64,000 bases of DNA from Paracoccaceae bacterium (GTDB taxonomy: Bacteria > Pseudomonadota > Alphaproteobacteria > Rhodobacterales > Rhodobacteraceae). The stretch spans positions 2,273,620 to 2,337,619 of the forward strand of contig JAHRYM010000001.1 of assembly GCA_020622085.1 (NCBI GenBank), in the 5' to 3' direction. Below, piece by piece: positions 25,914 to 34,121 of this stretch (positions are counted from its first letter, which is position 1; each line of letters opens with the position of its first letter). The notes beneath the pieces were generated by a model. It was not told the DNA's origin. It saw only the letters and a program-made list of their open reading frames with translations, and did not search any database. The position numbers were made by a program, and so were the translations under genes.

Positions 25914-26807
25914 TTGCAATTTCAACGTCTTGACATAATCGGCAATGGGTTTGATCGCCACCACGATATTCCCTCTGATTACAAAGACTTTGCCCAATAC
26001 CTCAAGAACACAGATCGCCAAATCTTTGCTTTGGTCGAAGAATACTTTCCCGTAGATGAGAACTTCTGGTGGGAATTCGAAACTCGCTTGGCGGACTTTG
26101 ACGCCGACACAGTGTTGGATCATGCAGAACAATTTCTTTTGCCTTACGGCGCGGAGGACTGGAGTGATTCTGGTCATCACGATTACGAGTATGAAATCGA
26201 CCAAGTGGTGATCGCACTGTCAGAAAAGATGCGTCACCACTTTGCTGACTGGGTTCGCGCGTTGCCAATGCCTAATCCTGCGACTGTGGCCAAGCCACTG
26301 CAGGTGGATCCATCGGCCGTCTTTCTAAACTTCAATTACACACCCACGCTTCAACGTCTCTACGGAGTTCCCCGAGCGAATATATTGCATATTCATGGCT
26401 GCGCGTCCGATCCTGAAGCCAAGCTGATCCTTGGCCATGGCTGGCAGCGGACACCAAAAGAGCACTTTAGTAGGAATGTTGATGAAGATACGGATACCCG
26501 AGTTGCGGGTGGATACGAGATAATCGACAGCTATTTCGAACGGACATTCAAGCCTACCGCAAAGGTTATTCGGGATAATCAGACTTTCTTCATGGGCCTC
26601 AAGGGTGTGCAAGAGGTTAGGGTTATGGGCCATTCTCTGGCGAGTGTTGACGAGCCCTATTTTCGAGAAATAATGAAGTCTCTCGACCTGACTGAAACAC
26701 ATTGGCGGATAAGCTATAGGGACGATCCCAACGCTGCGCGCGAGAAATTTGAGCGATTTGGCATTGCAACCAATCTCGTAACATATGCGCCGCTCGCGAC
26801 ATTCTGA
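25914..26807 (+). CDS. AbiH-family abortive infection protein
   Basis: 297 residues with the AbiH signature: LDIIGNGFDRHHDIPSDY at the N terminus, FLNFNYTPTLQRLYG, ILHIHGC, LILGHGW and MGHSLASVDEPYF. AbiH proteins block phage growth in lactococci; the mechanism is not established. The start is TTG 25914 with AGGAGG at 25902-25907, because no ATG lies before the conserved motif. G+C is lower than in neighbours, as for a recently acquired cargo gene. It stands alone between the ParB-methyltransferases and the RIT insertion. Confidence 0.85.
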   Translation: MQFQRLDIIGNGFDRHHDIPSDYKDFAQYLKNTDRQIFALVEEYFPVDENFWWEFETRLADFDADTVLDHAEQFLLPYGAEDWSDSGHHDYEYEIDQVVIALSEKMRHHFADWVRALPMPNPATVAKPLQVDPSAVFLNFNYTPTLQRLYGVPRANILHIHGCASDPEAKLILGHGWQRTPKEHFSRNVDEDTDTRVAGGYEIIDSYFERTFKPTAKVIRDNQTFFMGLKGVQEVRVMGHSLASVDEPYFREIMKSLDLTETHWRISYRDDPNAAREKFERFGIATNLVTYAPLATF

Positions 26808-26868
26808 AATTCTCGCTTAGGAAGAAGATCATGAAACCAATCGCCAGACACCGGCGCAGCGTCACTGT

Positions 26869-26988
26869 TCAGATTGGCTCGCGGTCGATCCGATAAACCC
26901 GCCCTCTCGCGCCTTCCTTCGCGGAGGTTACGACCAGCCCCAGCTTCTTGCCCAACGCACCCGACATGGCGCCCCTCGCTGTGTGGCT
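26869..26988 (-). pseudogene. DUF3489 protein, 3' fragment (split by RIT)
   Basis: The minus strand encodes SHTARGAMSGALGKKLGL and continues to ...RVYRIDREPI and a stop at 26869. This is the conserved end of DUF3489, which normally follows ATGW. The 5' part is at 30363-30785, on the other side of the 3.4-kb RIT element. The fragment is too short for most ORF callers. Confidence 0.8.
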
Positions 26989-27009
26989 TTTATGCCGATG
27001 TCGGCATAA

Positions 27010-27047
27010 GGCTCATTATGCCGACGTCCCGATTATGCCGATGTAGG
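27010..27047 (+). repeat. RIT left terminal inverted repeat (38 bp)
   Basis: Begins GGCTCATTATGCCGACGTCC and contains two TTATGCCGA motifs. It is the exact reverse complement of 30323-30360. Confidence 0.9.
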
Positions 27048-27097
27048 GCTGCAACCCTTTATTATTGGCGGGAATCGTTGCGTCGGGGTCGGCATAA

Positions 27098-28087
27098 TCA
27101 GAGGGCTTCGAGGAATGCGAGGAGTTTGTCGGTCGGTCGGAAGCGGCCGGGTTTGGTCGTGATCGGGGCTGTTCTTGCCAAGGCGCGCTCCTTGATCTGC
27201 AGATCCGCGTGCAGGTAGATCTGGGTTGTTTCGATCTGTTCGTGGCCGAGCCAGAGCGCGATCACGGATGTATCGATGCCGGCCTGCAGCAATCGCATCG
27301 CGGCGGAATGGCGCAGGACATGCATGGTCACCGACTTTTGCGCCAGTGACGGACGGGCGTCGGTGGCCTTCTGGGCGTATTTGGCCAGCCTGTGCTCAAG
27401 GGCATCACGGCTGAGGGTGCGGCCGGCCTGCGTGGGGAACAGCGGGGCCTCTGGCTGACCGGCGCGTTCGGCCAGCCAGACCCGCAGATGGGCGATGGTG
27501 CCCGAGGTCAGTGGCGTGATCCGCTGCTTTCGCCCCTTGCCGTGGCAACTCACATGCGCGCCCGCGCCGAGATGGACATCGCGGCAGCACAGACCGATCA
27601 GTTCGGAAGCACGAAGCCCCGTCTGCACGGCGAGGGCGAACAGCGCCACGTCGCGCCGCCCGGTCCATGTCATTCGATCAGGGGCGGCGAGAAGCGCTCC
27701 CAATTCCGGTTCCGTCAGCCAGGTCACCAGCCGCCGCTCAAACCGCTTCGGCGGGATCGCCAGAACCCGTTCGATGGTGGCGGCATGTTCAGGATGGCGC
27801 AGGGCGGCATAGCGGAACAGGGACCGGATCGCGGCCAGTCGGGCGTTGCGGGTGCGCACACCGTTCTGTCGATCACGCTCCAGATGGTCGAGGAAGGCAC
27901 CGATCAGCGGCGCATCGAGGTCGTCGATGTCGAGTTTGCCCGGCGCTTTGCCGTGCCGCTCTGACGCAAAGACCAGGAGCAAGCGCAACGTGTCGCGATA
28001 GGCCTGAACCGTGTTCGGGCTGACCTGGCGCTGGCGGATGAGACGATCGGTGAAGAACGCCTGCAGGGTCGTGGCCAGCGCACTCAT
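27098..28087 (-). CDS. RIT tyrosine recombinase, third gene
   Basis: 329 residues. N-terminal SAM-like domain (LIRQRQVSPNTVQAYRDTL), catalytic Arg in QTGLRASELIGL, HVLRHSAAMRLL, LWLGHEQIETT and the nucleophile Tyr in QIYLHAD. It overlaps the second recombinase by four bases. All catalytic residues appear present, so this copy may be active. Confidence 0.85.
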   Translation of the reverse strand: MSALATTLQAFFTDRLIRQRQVSPNTVQAYRDTLRLLLVFASERHGKAPGKLDIDDLDAPLIGAFLDHLERDRQNGVRTRNARLAAIRSLFRYAALRHPEHAATIERVLAIPPKRFERRLVTWLTEPELGALLAAPDRMTWTGRRDVALFALAVQTGLRASELIGLCCRDVHLGAGAHVSCHGKGRKQRITPLTSGTIAHLRVWLAERAGQPEAPLFPTQAGRTLSRDALEHRLAKYAQKATDARPSLAQKSVTMHVLRHSAAMRLLQAGIDTSVIALWLGHEQIETTQIYLHADLQIKERALARTAPITTKPGRFRPTDKLLAFLEAL

Positions 28088-29004
28088 GCGTCACCCGCCA
28101 GGTGGCGCTCGAGCCGTTCGCCCGCCAGGGTCAACAGTTCTGGCGCCGCCGACAGATACCAGTAGGTATCGCCAGGATCGGCATGGCCGAGATAGGTGGA
28201 CAGGATCGCGAGGCGGGAACCGGGGTCGCCCGCCCGGTAGTCGTCTGCGATGGTGCTGACGGCAAAGCTGTGCCGCAGATCGTGGATCCGGGGTCGGCAT
28301 GCCGCGGAACGCGGAACGATGGCGCAGTGATGCAGAAGCTTGTGGAAGACCCAGTGTACGGTTCCATAGCCCAGCCGTTTGCCGCGTGAACTGATCAGCA
28401 GGGTCGGCATGCCCGCAGGCCGGGGGCGGTCATCGCGGCGCAGATAGGCATCCAGCGCCGCGACGGTCGTCGGGTGCAGCGGCAAGGCACGCGCCTTGTC
28501 GAACTTGCCATGTCTGATCGTCAGGATGCCGCTGTCCGCGTCAAAATCGTCGCGGTCGAGGGCGATCGCCTCGCCGATCCGCATGCCGGTCGCCGCCAGA
28601 AGGCCGATCAAGGTCCGGTAGGTCGCCTGCACATGCGATCCGCGCAGGATCGCGGTGGCCTGCATCAGTGCCGCAATCTCCTGCGGCGTATAGAGATAGG
28701 GCGTTGCACGGCGGGTCTTTGCGGGCAGAAGGTCGGCGGGCGGCACCTCGGTCCTTTGGTCGAGGGTGCGCAGGTGCCGCGCGAAGAGGCGAACCTCGGC
28801 CAGCCGTCTTGATGTCCAGATCGCAGCAGCACCGGCAGGCAGGGTCGCCCAGGCCAGCGCCGTCTCGGTCCGGACATGGGTCTCGCCGCGATCCTCGGCG
28901 AAGGCCGCAAACTGGCCAAGAAGCCGCTCGGCCTTGTCCATCTTGTAGCCGAGGGCGCGCCGCAGGGTCAGATAATCGGCAAGGGCATTGCGCAGGTGGC
29001 TCAT
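28084..29004 (-). CDS. RIT tyrosine recombinase, second gene
   Basis: 306 residues. Catalytic Arg in TGMRIGEAIAL, HDLRHSFAVSTI, TYLGHADPGDT and Tyr in DTYWYLSA. The His-Arg-His-Tyr set is complete and the length is normal. Overlaps both neighbours by four bases, so the three recombinases are likely made in fixed ratio. Confidence 0.85.
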   Translation of the reverse strand: MSHLRNALADYLTLRRALGYKMDKAERLLGQFAAFAEDRGETHVRTETALAWATLPAGAAAIWTSRRLAEVRLFARHLRTLDQRTEVPPADLLPAKTRRATPYLYTPQEIAALMQATAILRGSHVQATYRTLIGLLAATGMRIGEAIALDRDDFDADSGILTIRHGKFDKARALPLHPTTVAALDAYLRRDDRPRPAGMPTLLISSRGKRLGYGTVHWVFHKLLHHCAIVPRSAACRPRIHDLRHSFAVSTIADDYRAGDPGSRLAILSTYLGHADPGDTYWYLSAAPELLTLAGERLERHLAGDA

Positions 29005-30233
29005 GGCGCGCCCTCCGGCCAGGGTCGCGCGATCAGGCGCAGGGTGCCCTCGTCGACCTTGGCATAGATCGCCGTGGTCTCGGTGCGGCGGTGACGCAGG
29101 ATCTGACCGATTTCCGGCAAGGAGGCACCAGCCCGCAACAACTCCGTTGCCGCCGTATGACGCAGGCGATGGGCGTGGACGCGCCCCAAATCCGCGCGTT
29201 TGGCTGCATCCGCCACGATGCCGCTCACACGGGCAGCCCCAAGGGCATGATGGGGCGCAAAATGCCGGACGAACACGGTCCGGCCCAAGGCGTCCGCAGG
29301 CCGGGCGTGGCGCAGATAGTCTGCCAGTCGACGGCCAACATCCGGCGGAAGGGGAAGCTGCTCATGACAATCGCCCTTGCCGCGCAGGCGGATCGCGCCC
29401 GCGCGCCAGTCGATGTCACCGAGTTCGAGTCTCGCCACCTCGTCGCGCCGCAAGCCGAGGCGGATCAGCAGGGTCAGGATGGCCAGATCGCGGTCGCCAA
29501 CAACCGTGCTGGCATCGCAGGCTGCAAGCAGACGCCGAACCTGATCGGGTTCAAGCCCTTTGGGCAACCCCGCCAGCCGGCGGCGCAAGACCGTCGGCAC
29601 AGCCGAGACGAGCGCGCGTTCCGTCACGCCCTGCACATGCAGAAAGCCAAGGAACGACCGCAGCGCCGTGACCGTCAGCTTCGCCACCCCGCCATTCAGA
29701 CACGGGCAAAACTCCACCACGAAGGAGGTGACATCGCCTGCGGTCAGGCTTGCGAGGTCAAGACCATCGGCTGACAGCCTGCGGTCCAGAAACGGGCGCA
29801 GGCAATCGCAGTATCGAAGGGCCGTCGCCGAGACCAGCCCACGTTCCGCGGTCAGAAACTGTTGGTAACGGTTCAGGACTTCCGCGACAGGACCGTCCAC
29901 CGCCGGGGCTTCGGCCACTGGCACCAGCCCCAGCCCGCGCAAATGGTCGAGAATGGGGCCAAGCGCCTTGCGCGTCTTCAGCCTGCGCACGCCAGCGGCA
30001 CGGCGGTCAGCCATGAACTGATCCGCCTGCGCCACAGACAAATCGCCCACCGCGAGTTCTTGGCCATGTAACCAGCCGATCAGGTCGTTGAGCAGCTTGC
30101 GCTGCTTCCAGATCGTACCCGGCCTGTATCCCTGCCGCCGCAACTCCTCCTCGAACCCTTTGGAAAGGTCCGTGACCGGGTTCTTGCCTCGTCTCTTCTT
30201 CTGATCGATCAACATGATATCTCCTCGTTTCAA
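29001..30233 (-). CDS. RIT tyrosine recombinase, first gene
   Basis: 410 residues, the longest of the trio. It has an N-terminal extension (LIDQKKRRGKNPVTDLSKGF), core-binding domain, catalytic Arg in RLGLRRDEVARL, HRLRHTAATELL, ILRHRRTETTAIY with the nucleophile Tyr. Note ILRHR replaces the usual LGH. A second in-frame ATG lies six codons in. Transcription probably starts in 30240-30320, next to the right inverted repeat. Confidence 0.85.
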   Translation of the reverse strand: MKRGDIMLIDQKKRRGKNPVTDLSKGFEEELRRQGYRPGTIWKQRKLLNDLIGWLHGQELAVGDLSVAQADQFMADRRAAGVRRLKTRKALGPILDHLRGLGLVPVAEAPAVDGPVAEVLNRYQQFLTAERGLVSATALRYCDCLRPFLDRRLSADGLDLASLTAGDVTSFVVEFCPCLNGGVAKLTVTALRSFLGFLHVQGVTERALVSAVPTVLRRRLAGLPKGLEPDQVRRLLAACDASTVVGDRDLAILTLLIRLGLRRDEVARLELGDIDWRAGAIRLRGKGDCHEQLPLPPDVGRRLADYLRHARPADALGRTVFVRHFAPHHALGAARVSGIVADAAKRADLGRVHAHRLRHTAATELLRAGASLPEIGQILRHRRTETTAIYAKVDEGTLRLIARPWPEGAP

Positions 30234-30322
30234 TCTGAACGAGAAGACGTTACCAGCCCAAAAGCCCGAGGATTATGCCGACTCCGGCGCAACGGACTTG
30301 AAGGTATTCAATCCCTTACGGA

Positions 30323-30360
30323 CCTACATCGGCATAATCGGGACGTCGGCATAATGAGCC
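30323..30360 (-). repeat. RIT right terminal inverted repeat (38 bp)
   Basis: Exact reverse complement of 27010-27047. A further TTATGCCGA copy lies just inside at about 30272. Confidence 0.9.
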
Positions 30361-30362
30361 AT

Positions 30363-30785
30363 CCAGCCCGTCGCCGTAACGATTTCAGCGATCGAGGCAC
30401 CATTGGGTGCCTGCAGCATTTCGATCAGCATCGCCTGCTTGGTTCCAGCGCGCTGGGTCGGCGTTTTGACCGCCGGGGCCTCGGCTGTGTGTTCTTGAAC
30501 TGGATCCGCCGTCTTCACCACCACCGGTTCAATCCCGATGGCCAGCAGCCCCGCGTCCGTCACGATCAGCGTGGTGCCATGGCCATCGCCGGTCTCGCGC
30601 CAGAGCGGTTCATTCCGGCGCAGGTTGGCGTCGACCTCCTGCAGCCAGCCGTGTTCGATCATCTTGGCCACGGCCATCTTCGCAGCCGCACCAGCCAGCC
30701 CCTTGGGCAGCGGCAGAGCGATGTTTTCGGAGCGCTGGGCCCCGGCGCTGAGGATGATGGTCTGGGTTTCGGTGAGTTTGGTCAA
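30363..30785 (-). pseudogene. DUF3489 protein, 5' fragment (split by RIT)
   Basis: It starts at TTG 30785 preceded by GAGGAA and reads MTKLTETQTIILSAG through to AEIVTATGW at 30363. It then runs into the RIT right end and stops at 30324 after 12 foreign residues. The missing DUF3489 end is found at 26869-26988. DUF3489 proteins are common near phage terminase genes in Rhodobacterales; their function is unknown. Confidence 0.8.
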
Positions 30786-30796
30786 AGCGGGTTCCT

Positions 30797-31021
30797 CTAC
30801 TGGTCGTTGGTGGCAAGGAAGGCGGCGATGCGCGACATCAAGTCGTTGTGGCCGTCGGCATCGACCCCGATGATCACGTCGCCATCGTCGTCGCGGTCCA
30901 GATCGGCGATCTCGCGCAGCAGGGCGATGGCGTCGTCGCAGGCAGTGAGGCGTTCGGCCTCCCATGCGGCGGTGATGGCATCCTGTTCGATCTGGTGGCG
31001 CTGGGCGGGATCAAGCGGCAT
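30797..31021 (-). CDS. Small hypothetical protein
   Basis: 74 residues, acidic and helical, starting MPLDPAQRHQIEQDA. It contains DRDDDGDVIIGVDADGHND, an Asp-rich stretch that could bind metal. Overlaps the upstream gene and precedes the DUF3489 fragment in a minus-strand operon. Confidence 0.6.
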   Translation of the reverse strand: MPLDPAQRHQIEQDAITAAWEAERLTACDDAIALLREIADLDRDDDGDVIIGVDADGHNDLMSRIAAFLATNDQ

Positions 31022-31238
31022 GTTCGCCCTCCTTGAACGCGGCGTCGGTGATCTGGCGCAGCAGGCTGGCGCAATGGTTCAGGGTGCCAACGTCGCCCCA
31101 GTTGATCTCGTCCGGGTGGGTCTCGAAGTGGTCGTCGCTCAGGGCCTTCAGCCGCTCCAGAATCGCGTCGATCTGGAACTTGGTGGTCATGAAGGCGTCG
31201 AGGGCTTTGGCATTATCGGTCGCGCGGCGGGTGGTCAT
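31011..31238 (-). CDS. Small hypothetical protein, first of the minus-strand operon
   Basis: 75 residues starting MTTRRATDNAKALDAF. The ATG at 31238 was preferred over an upstream start because AAGGA lies at a normal distance and the upstream extension is hydrophobic and unlike coding sequence. Divergent from the terminase genes. Confidence 0.6.
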   Translation of the reverse strand: MTTRRATDNAKALDAFMTTKFQIDAILERLKALSDDHFETHPDEINWGDVGTLNHCASLLRQITDAAFKEGEHAA

Positions 31239-31319
31239 GGCGTGGTCGTCCTTCGGTGAGTTGCATCGTTCTGGTGCAATCAGAATTGCTCTTGTCCGAA
31301 GTGTAATCAACTGAATAAC

Positions 31320-31336
31320 AAGTAATTTCATTACTT
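31320..31336. promoter_or_regulatory. Palindrome between divergent operons, candidate late-gene operator
   Basis: AAGTAAT, TTC, ATTACTT is a perfect 7-bp inverted repeat 20 bases upstream of the terminase small subunit. The 118-base gap is A+T-rich and holds a second small repeat, TTGCA/TGCAA (31261-31279). Both fit control of late transcription or of the divergent minus-strand operon. Confidence 0.45.
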
Positions 31337-31356
31337 TAGGCACGGCGAGCAACAGC

Positions 31357-31893
31357 ATGGAAGGCATGTCCGAACGCGAGTATTCCGCCCATTCCGGCCT
31401 CTCGCGCGGGGCGATCCAGAAGGCGAGGCGCGCCAGCCGCTTGGTGGTTTACAGCGATGGGTCGATCAACGCCGCCGCATCGGACGTCCGCCGGGCCGAC
31501 ATGACCGATCCGGACCAGCAGCGGCGCAGCACCGGTAGCGACAGCGGGTTTTCCGGCCCGGCGGATAGCTCGTCCTATCTGAAAGCCCGCACCGCGCTGA
31601 CCGTCTACCAGGCGCAGGACAAGCAGCTTGGCATCCAGAAGAAGAAGGGCACGCTGGTTGACCGCGCTCGGGCAGAGGCGCTGGTATTCCGCCTTGCCCG
31701 CCAGGAACGCGACACATGGGTGACCTGGCCCAGCCGCGTCGCGGCGTTGATGGCGGCCGAAGTGGCCTTGGGAGTGGAAAAGCAAACCGGTGCGCCGGTG
31801 ATCATCGCGGCCGCGATCCTGCAGAGGGTGTTGGAAGCCCATGTCAGACAGCACCTCGACGCCCTTGCCGATCTCCGGGTCTCGCTTGGATGA
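31357..31893 (+). CDS. Terminase small subunit (Nu1-like)
   Basis: 178 residues. The N-terminal helix-turn-helix (MSEREYSAHSGLSRGAIQKA) should bind the packaging site. The C-terminal helical part (LVFRLARQERDTWVTWPSRV) resembles lambda Nu1-type oligomerisation regions. The 3' end overlaps the large subunit start by 53 bases. In-frame ATGs are at 31357 and 31366; neither has a strong ribosome site. Confidence 0.75.
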   Translation: MEGMSEREYSAHSGLSRGAIQKARRASRLVVYSDGSINAAASDVRRADMTDPDQQRRSTGSDSGFSGPADSSSYLKARTALTVYQAQDKQLGIQKKKGTLVDRARAEALVFRLARQERDTWVTWPSRVAALMAAEVALGVEKQTGAPVIIAAAILQRVLEAHVRQHLDALADLRVSLG

Positions 31894-33901
31894 TGACAAT
31901 GAATATCTGACCAGCGACGATCTCGACCTCGCGTTTGACGGGGCCGAGGACATCCTGCGCAGTTGGCGCAAGGGGATGCGCCCCGATCCGGACCTGACGG
32001 TGTCGGAATGGGCAGATCAACACCGCTGGCTATCGTCGCGCGGTGCATCTGAAACAGGGCGATACCGGACAGCCCGTGCGCCCTACCTGCGCGAGATCAT
32101 GAATGCCCTGTCGCCGCGCCACCCGGCCCAGCGCGTGACCTTCATGAAAGCGGCGCAGGTCGGCGCGACCGAGGCTGGCAACAACTGGATCGGCTTTGTC
32201 ATCCACCACGCGCCCGGCCCGATGCTGGCGGTGCTGCCATCGCTGGACCTGGCCAAGCGCACGTCACGCGGGCGGCTGGACCCTCTGATCGCGGACTCCC
32301 CTGCTCTGCGCGAGCGGGTCAATCCGGCCCGGTCGCGCGATGCGGGCAATTCGATGCTGTCAAAGGAGTTCCCCGGCGGCATCCTGGTCCTGACCGGTGC
32401 CAACTCGGCGGCTGGCCTGCGGTCGATGCCTGCGCGATATATCTTTCTCGACGAGGTGGACGCCTATCCGGCGTCGGCTGACGAAGAAGGTGACCCGGTC
32501 TCACTGGCCGAGGCGCGGACAACCACGTTCTCGCACCGGCGAAAGGTGTTCATGGTCTCGACCCCGACGATCCGGGGATTATCCCGCATTGAACGGGAGT
32601 TTGATGCCAGCGATCAGCGTCGGTACTTCGTGCCCTGTCCGCACTGCGGGGCGATGCAATGGCTGCAGTTTGAACGCCTTCGCTGGGACAAAGGGCGGCC
32701 CGACACCGCCGCCTACCATTGCGAGGGCTGCGAAAAGCCCATCGCCGAGCACCACAAGACGCGGATGCTGGAACGCGGAGAATGGCGGGCCACGACTGTT
32801 TCCACCGATCCGCATTCGATCGGGTTCCACATCTCGGCGCTCTATTCGCCGCTGGGCTGGAAAAGCTGGCAGCAGATCGCGCGCGAATGGCTGGCGGCGC
32901 AAGGCTCGGAGGCAATGCTGCGCGTCGCGCGCAACACCCTGCTGGGCGAGACATGGGTGGAATCGGGCGAAGCCCCTGAGTGGCAGCGGCTGGCCGAACG
33001 TCGCGAAAGCTACGCGGGCGCGCAGGTCCCCGTCGGCGGTCTGTTCCTGACGGCTGGAGTCGATGTGCAGAAGGACCGGATCGAGGTCGATGTCTGGGCC
33101 TGGGGCCGGGGCTTGGAAAGCTGGCTGGTCGATCACATCGTGATTGCTGGTGGCCCTGACGATCCGGCCTGCTGGGACAAGCTCACCGCCTTGCTCGGTC
33201 GGACATGGGCTTGCGCAAACGGCGCGGTGATGGTGATCGGCAAACTGGCCATCGACACCGGGTACGAAGCCCCGGCGGTATACGCTTGGGCGCGAAAGCA
33301 AGGGTTCGACCAGGTCTGCCCTATCAAGGGTCTGGAAGGCTTCAATCGGGCGACGCCGGTGTCAGGGCCGACCTTCGTCGACGCCACTATCGGCGGCAAA
33401 CGCCTACGCCGTGGCGCGCGACTCTGGTCGGTGGCCACCGCCACCTTCAAAACCGAAACCTACCGCTTCCTGCGGCTGGAACGGCCAAGCGACGAAGACC
33501 GGAGCTTGGGCGTGGCGGACGCGCCCGGCACGGTGCACTTGCCCGACTGGATCGACACCGAATGGCTGAAGCAACTGGTCGCCGAGCAGCTGGTGACCGT
33601 GCGCAACAAGCGCGGCTACGCCCACCAGGAATGGCAGAAAATGCGGGAACGCAACGAGGCGCTCGACACCCGCGTCTACGCCCGGGCGGCGGCCTGGATC
33701 ATGGGTGCCGATCGCTGGGATGAGGCGACATGGCGGCGGCTGGAAGCGCAGGCAGGGGTGGAAACCCGACCGGCAGTTGGCCCGACTGCTGGCGACGGCG
33801 CGGTTGCCGAACCGACAACGCCAGCCCCGCCCAAGGCCGGAACACCGACAACGCCACGGCGGAAACGACGGGCTTACACACCGAACTTCATGAGGGACTG
33901 A
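31841..33901 (+). CDS. Terminase large subunit (lambda GpA family)
   Basis: 686 residues. The motor shows FMKAAQVGATEAGN (Walker A variant of GpA proteins, about residue 104) and YIFLDEVDAYP (Walker B). A CPHCG...CEGCEKPI zinc-binding pair lies in the middle and the nuclease domain follows. It cuts and pumps phage DNA into the prohead together with the small subunit. The C-terminal ~60 residues are Pro/Ala-rich. Two bases separate it from the gpW-like gene. Confidence 0.9.
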   Translation: MSDSTSTPLPISGSRLDDDNEYLTSDDLDLAFDGAEDILRSWRKGMRPDPDLTVSEWADQHRWLSSRGASETGRYRTARAPYLREIMNALSPRHPAQRVTFMKAAQVGATEAGNNWIGFVIHHAPGPMLAVLPSLDLAKRTSRGRLDPLIADSPALRERVNPARSRDAGNSMLSKEFPGGILVLTGANSAAGLRSMPARYIFLDEVDAYPASADEEGDPVSLAEARTTTFSHRRKVFMVSTPTIRGLSRIEREFDASDQRRYFVPCPHCGAMQWLQFERLRWDKGRPDTAAYHCEGCEKPIAEHHKTRMLERGEWRATTVSTDPHSIGFHISALYSPLGWKSWQQIAREWLAAQGSEAMLRVARNTLLGETWVESGEAPEWQRLAERRESYAGAQVPVGGLFLTAGVDVQKDRIEVDVWAWGRGLESWLVDHIVIAGGPDDPACWDKLTALLGRTWACANGAVMVIGKLAIDTGYEAPAVYAWARKQGFDQVCPIKGLEGFNRATPVSGPTFVDATIGGKRLRRGARLWSVATATFKTETYRFLRLERPSDEDRSLGVADAPGTVHLPDWIDTEWLKQLVAEQLVTVRNKRGYAHQEWQKMRERNEALDTRVYARAAAWIMGADRWDEATWRRLEAQAGVETRPAVGPTAGDGAVAEPTTPAPPKAGTPTTPRRKRRAYTPNFMRD

Positions 33902-33902
33902 G

Positions 33903-34118
33903 ATGGATCTGGAACGGATGCGCGCCCTGTTGGCAGCACTTCAGGAGGCGCGTTACGCGGGCGTCCGGTCGGTCAGCTATGACGGGAAGGCCATCACCTA
34001 TGGTTCGGACGCGGAACTGGCCAATGCCATCAGCGATCTGGAGGGCCGGATCGCCACCGCCACATCCGGCACCCCGCGTCGTCGGCGCTGGGGCACGGTC
34101 GCGTCAAAAGGTCTGTGA
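33903..34118 (+). CDS. gpW-like head-tail joining protein
   Basis: 71 residues in the lambda position between terminase and portal. It shares ARYxGxRxVxYDGKxITY and the SKGL end with the protein at 1366-1575. A basic run GTPRRRRWG precedes the end. The role is to stabilise the filled connector before tail joining. Confidence 0.8.
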   Translation: MDLERMRALLAALQEARYAGVRSVSYDGKAITYGSDAELANAISDLEGRIATATSGTPRRRRWGTVASKGL

Positions 34119-34121
34119 TCC

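Larger units (their letters stand above)
26989..30362 (-). mobile_element. RIT element (recombinase in trio) inserted in a DUF3489 gene
   Basis: Three tyrosine recombinase genes on the minus strand overlap by four bases each. They are flanked by perfect 38-bp terminal inverted repeats (27010-27047 and 30323-30360). Both ends carry several copies of TTATGCCGA in both orientations. At the left outer edge is a palindrome of TTATGCCGA, TG, TCGGCATAA (26990-27009). The element separates the two parts of a DUF3489 gene, so the insertion boundary can be read at codon level. RIT elements are known; how they move is poorly understood. Confidence 0.85.

Noticed and set aside
28668-29774. 368-residue plus-strand frame
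   Set aside because: Antisense to two RIT recombinases with complete catalytic motifs.
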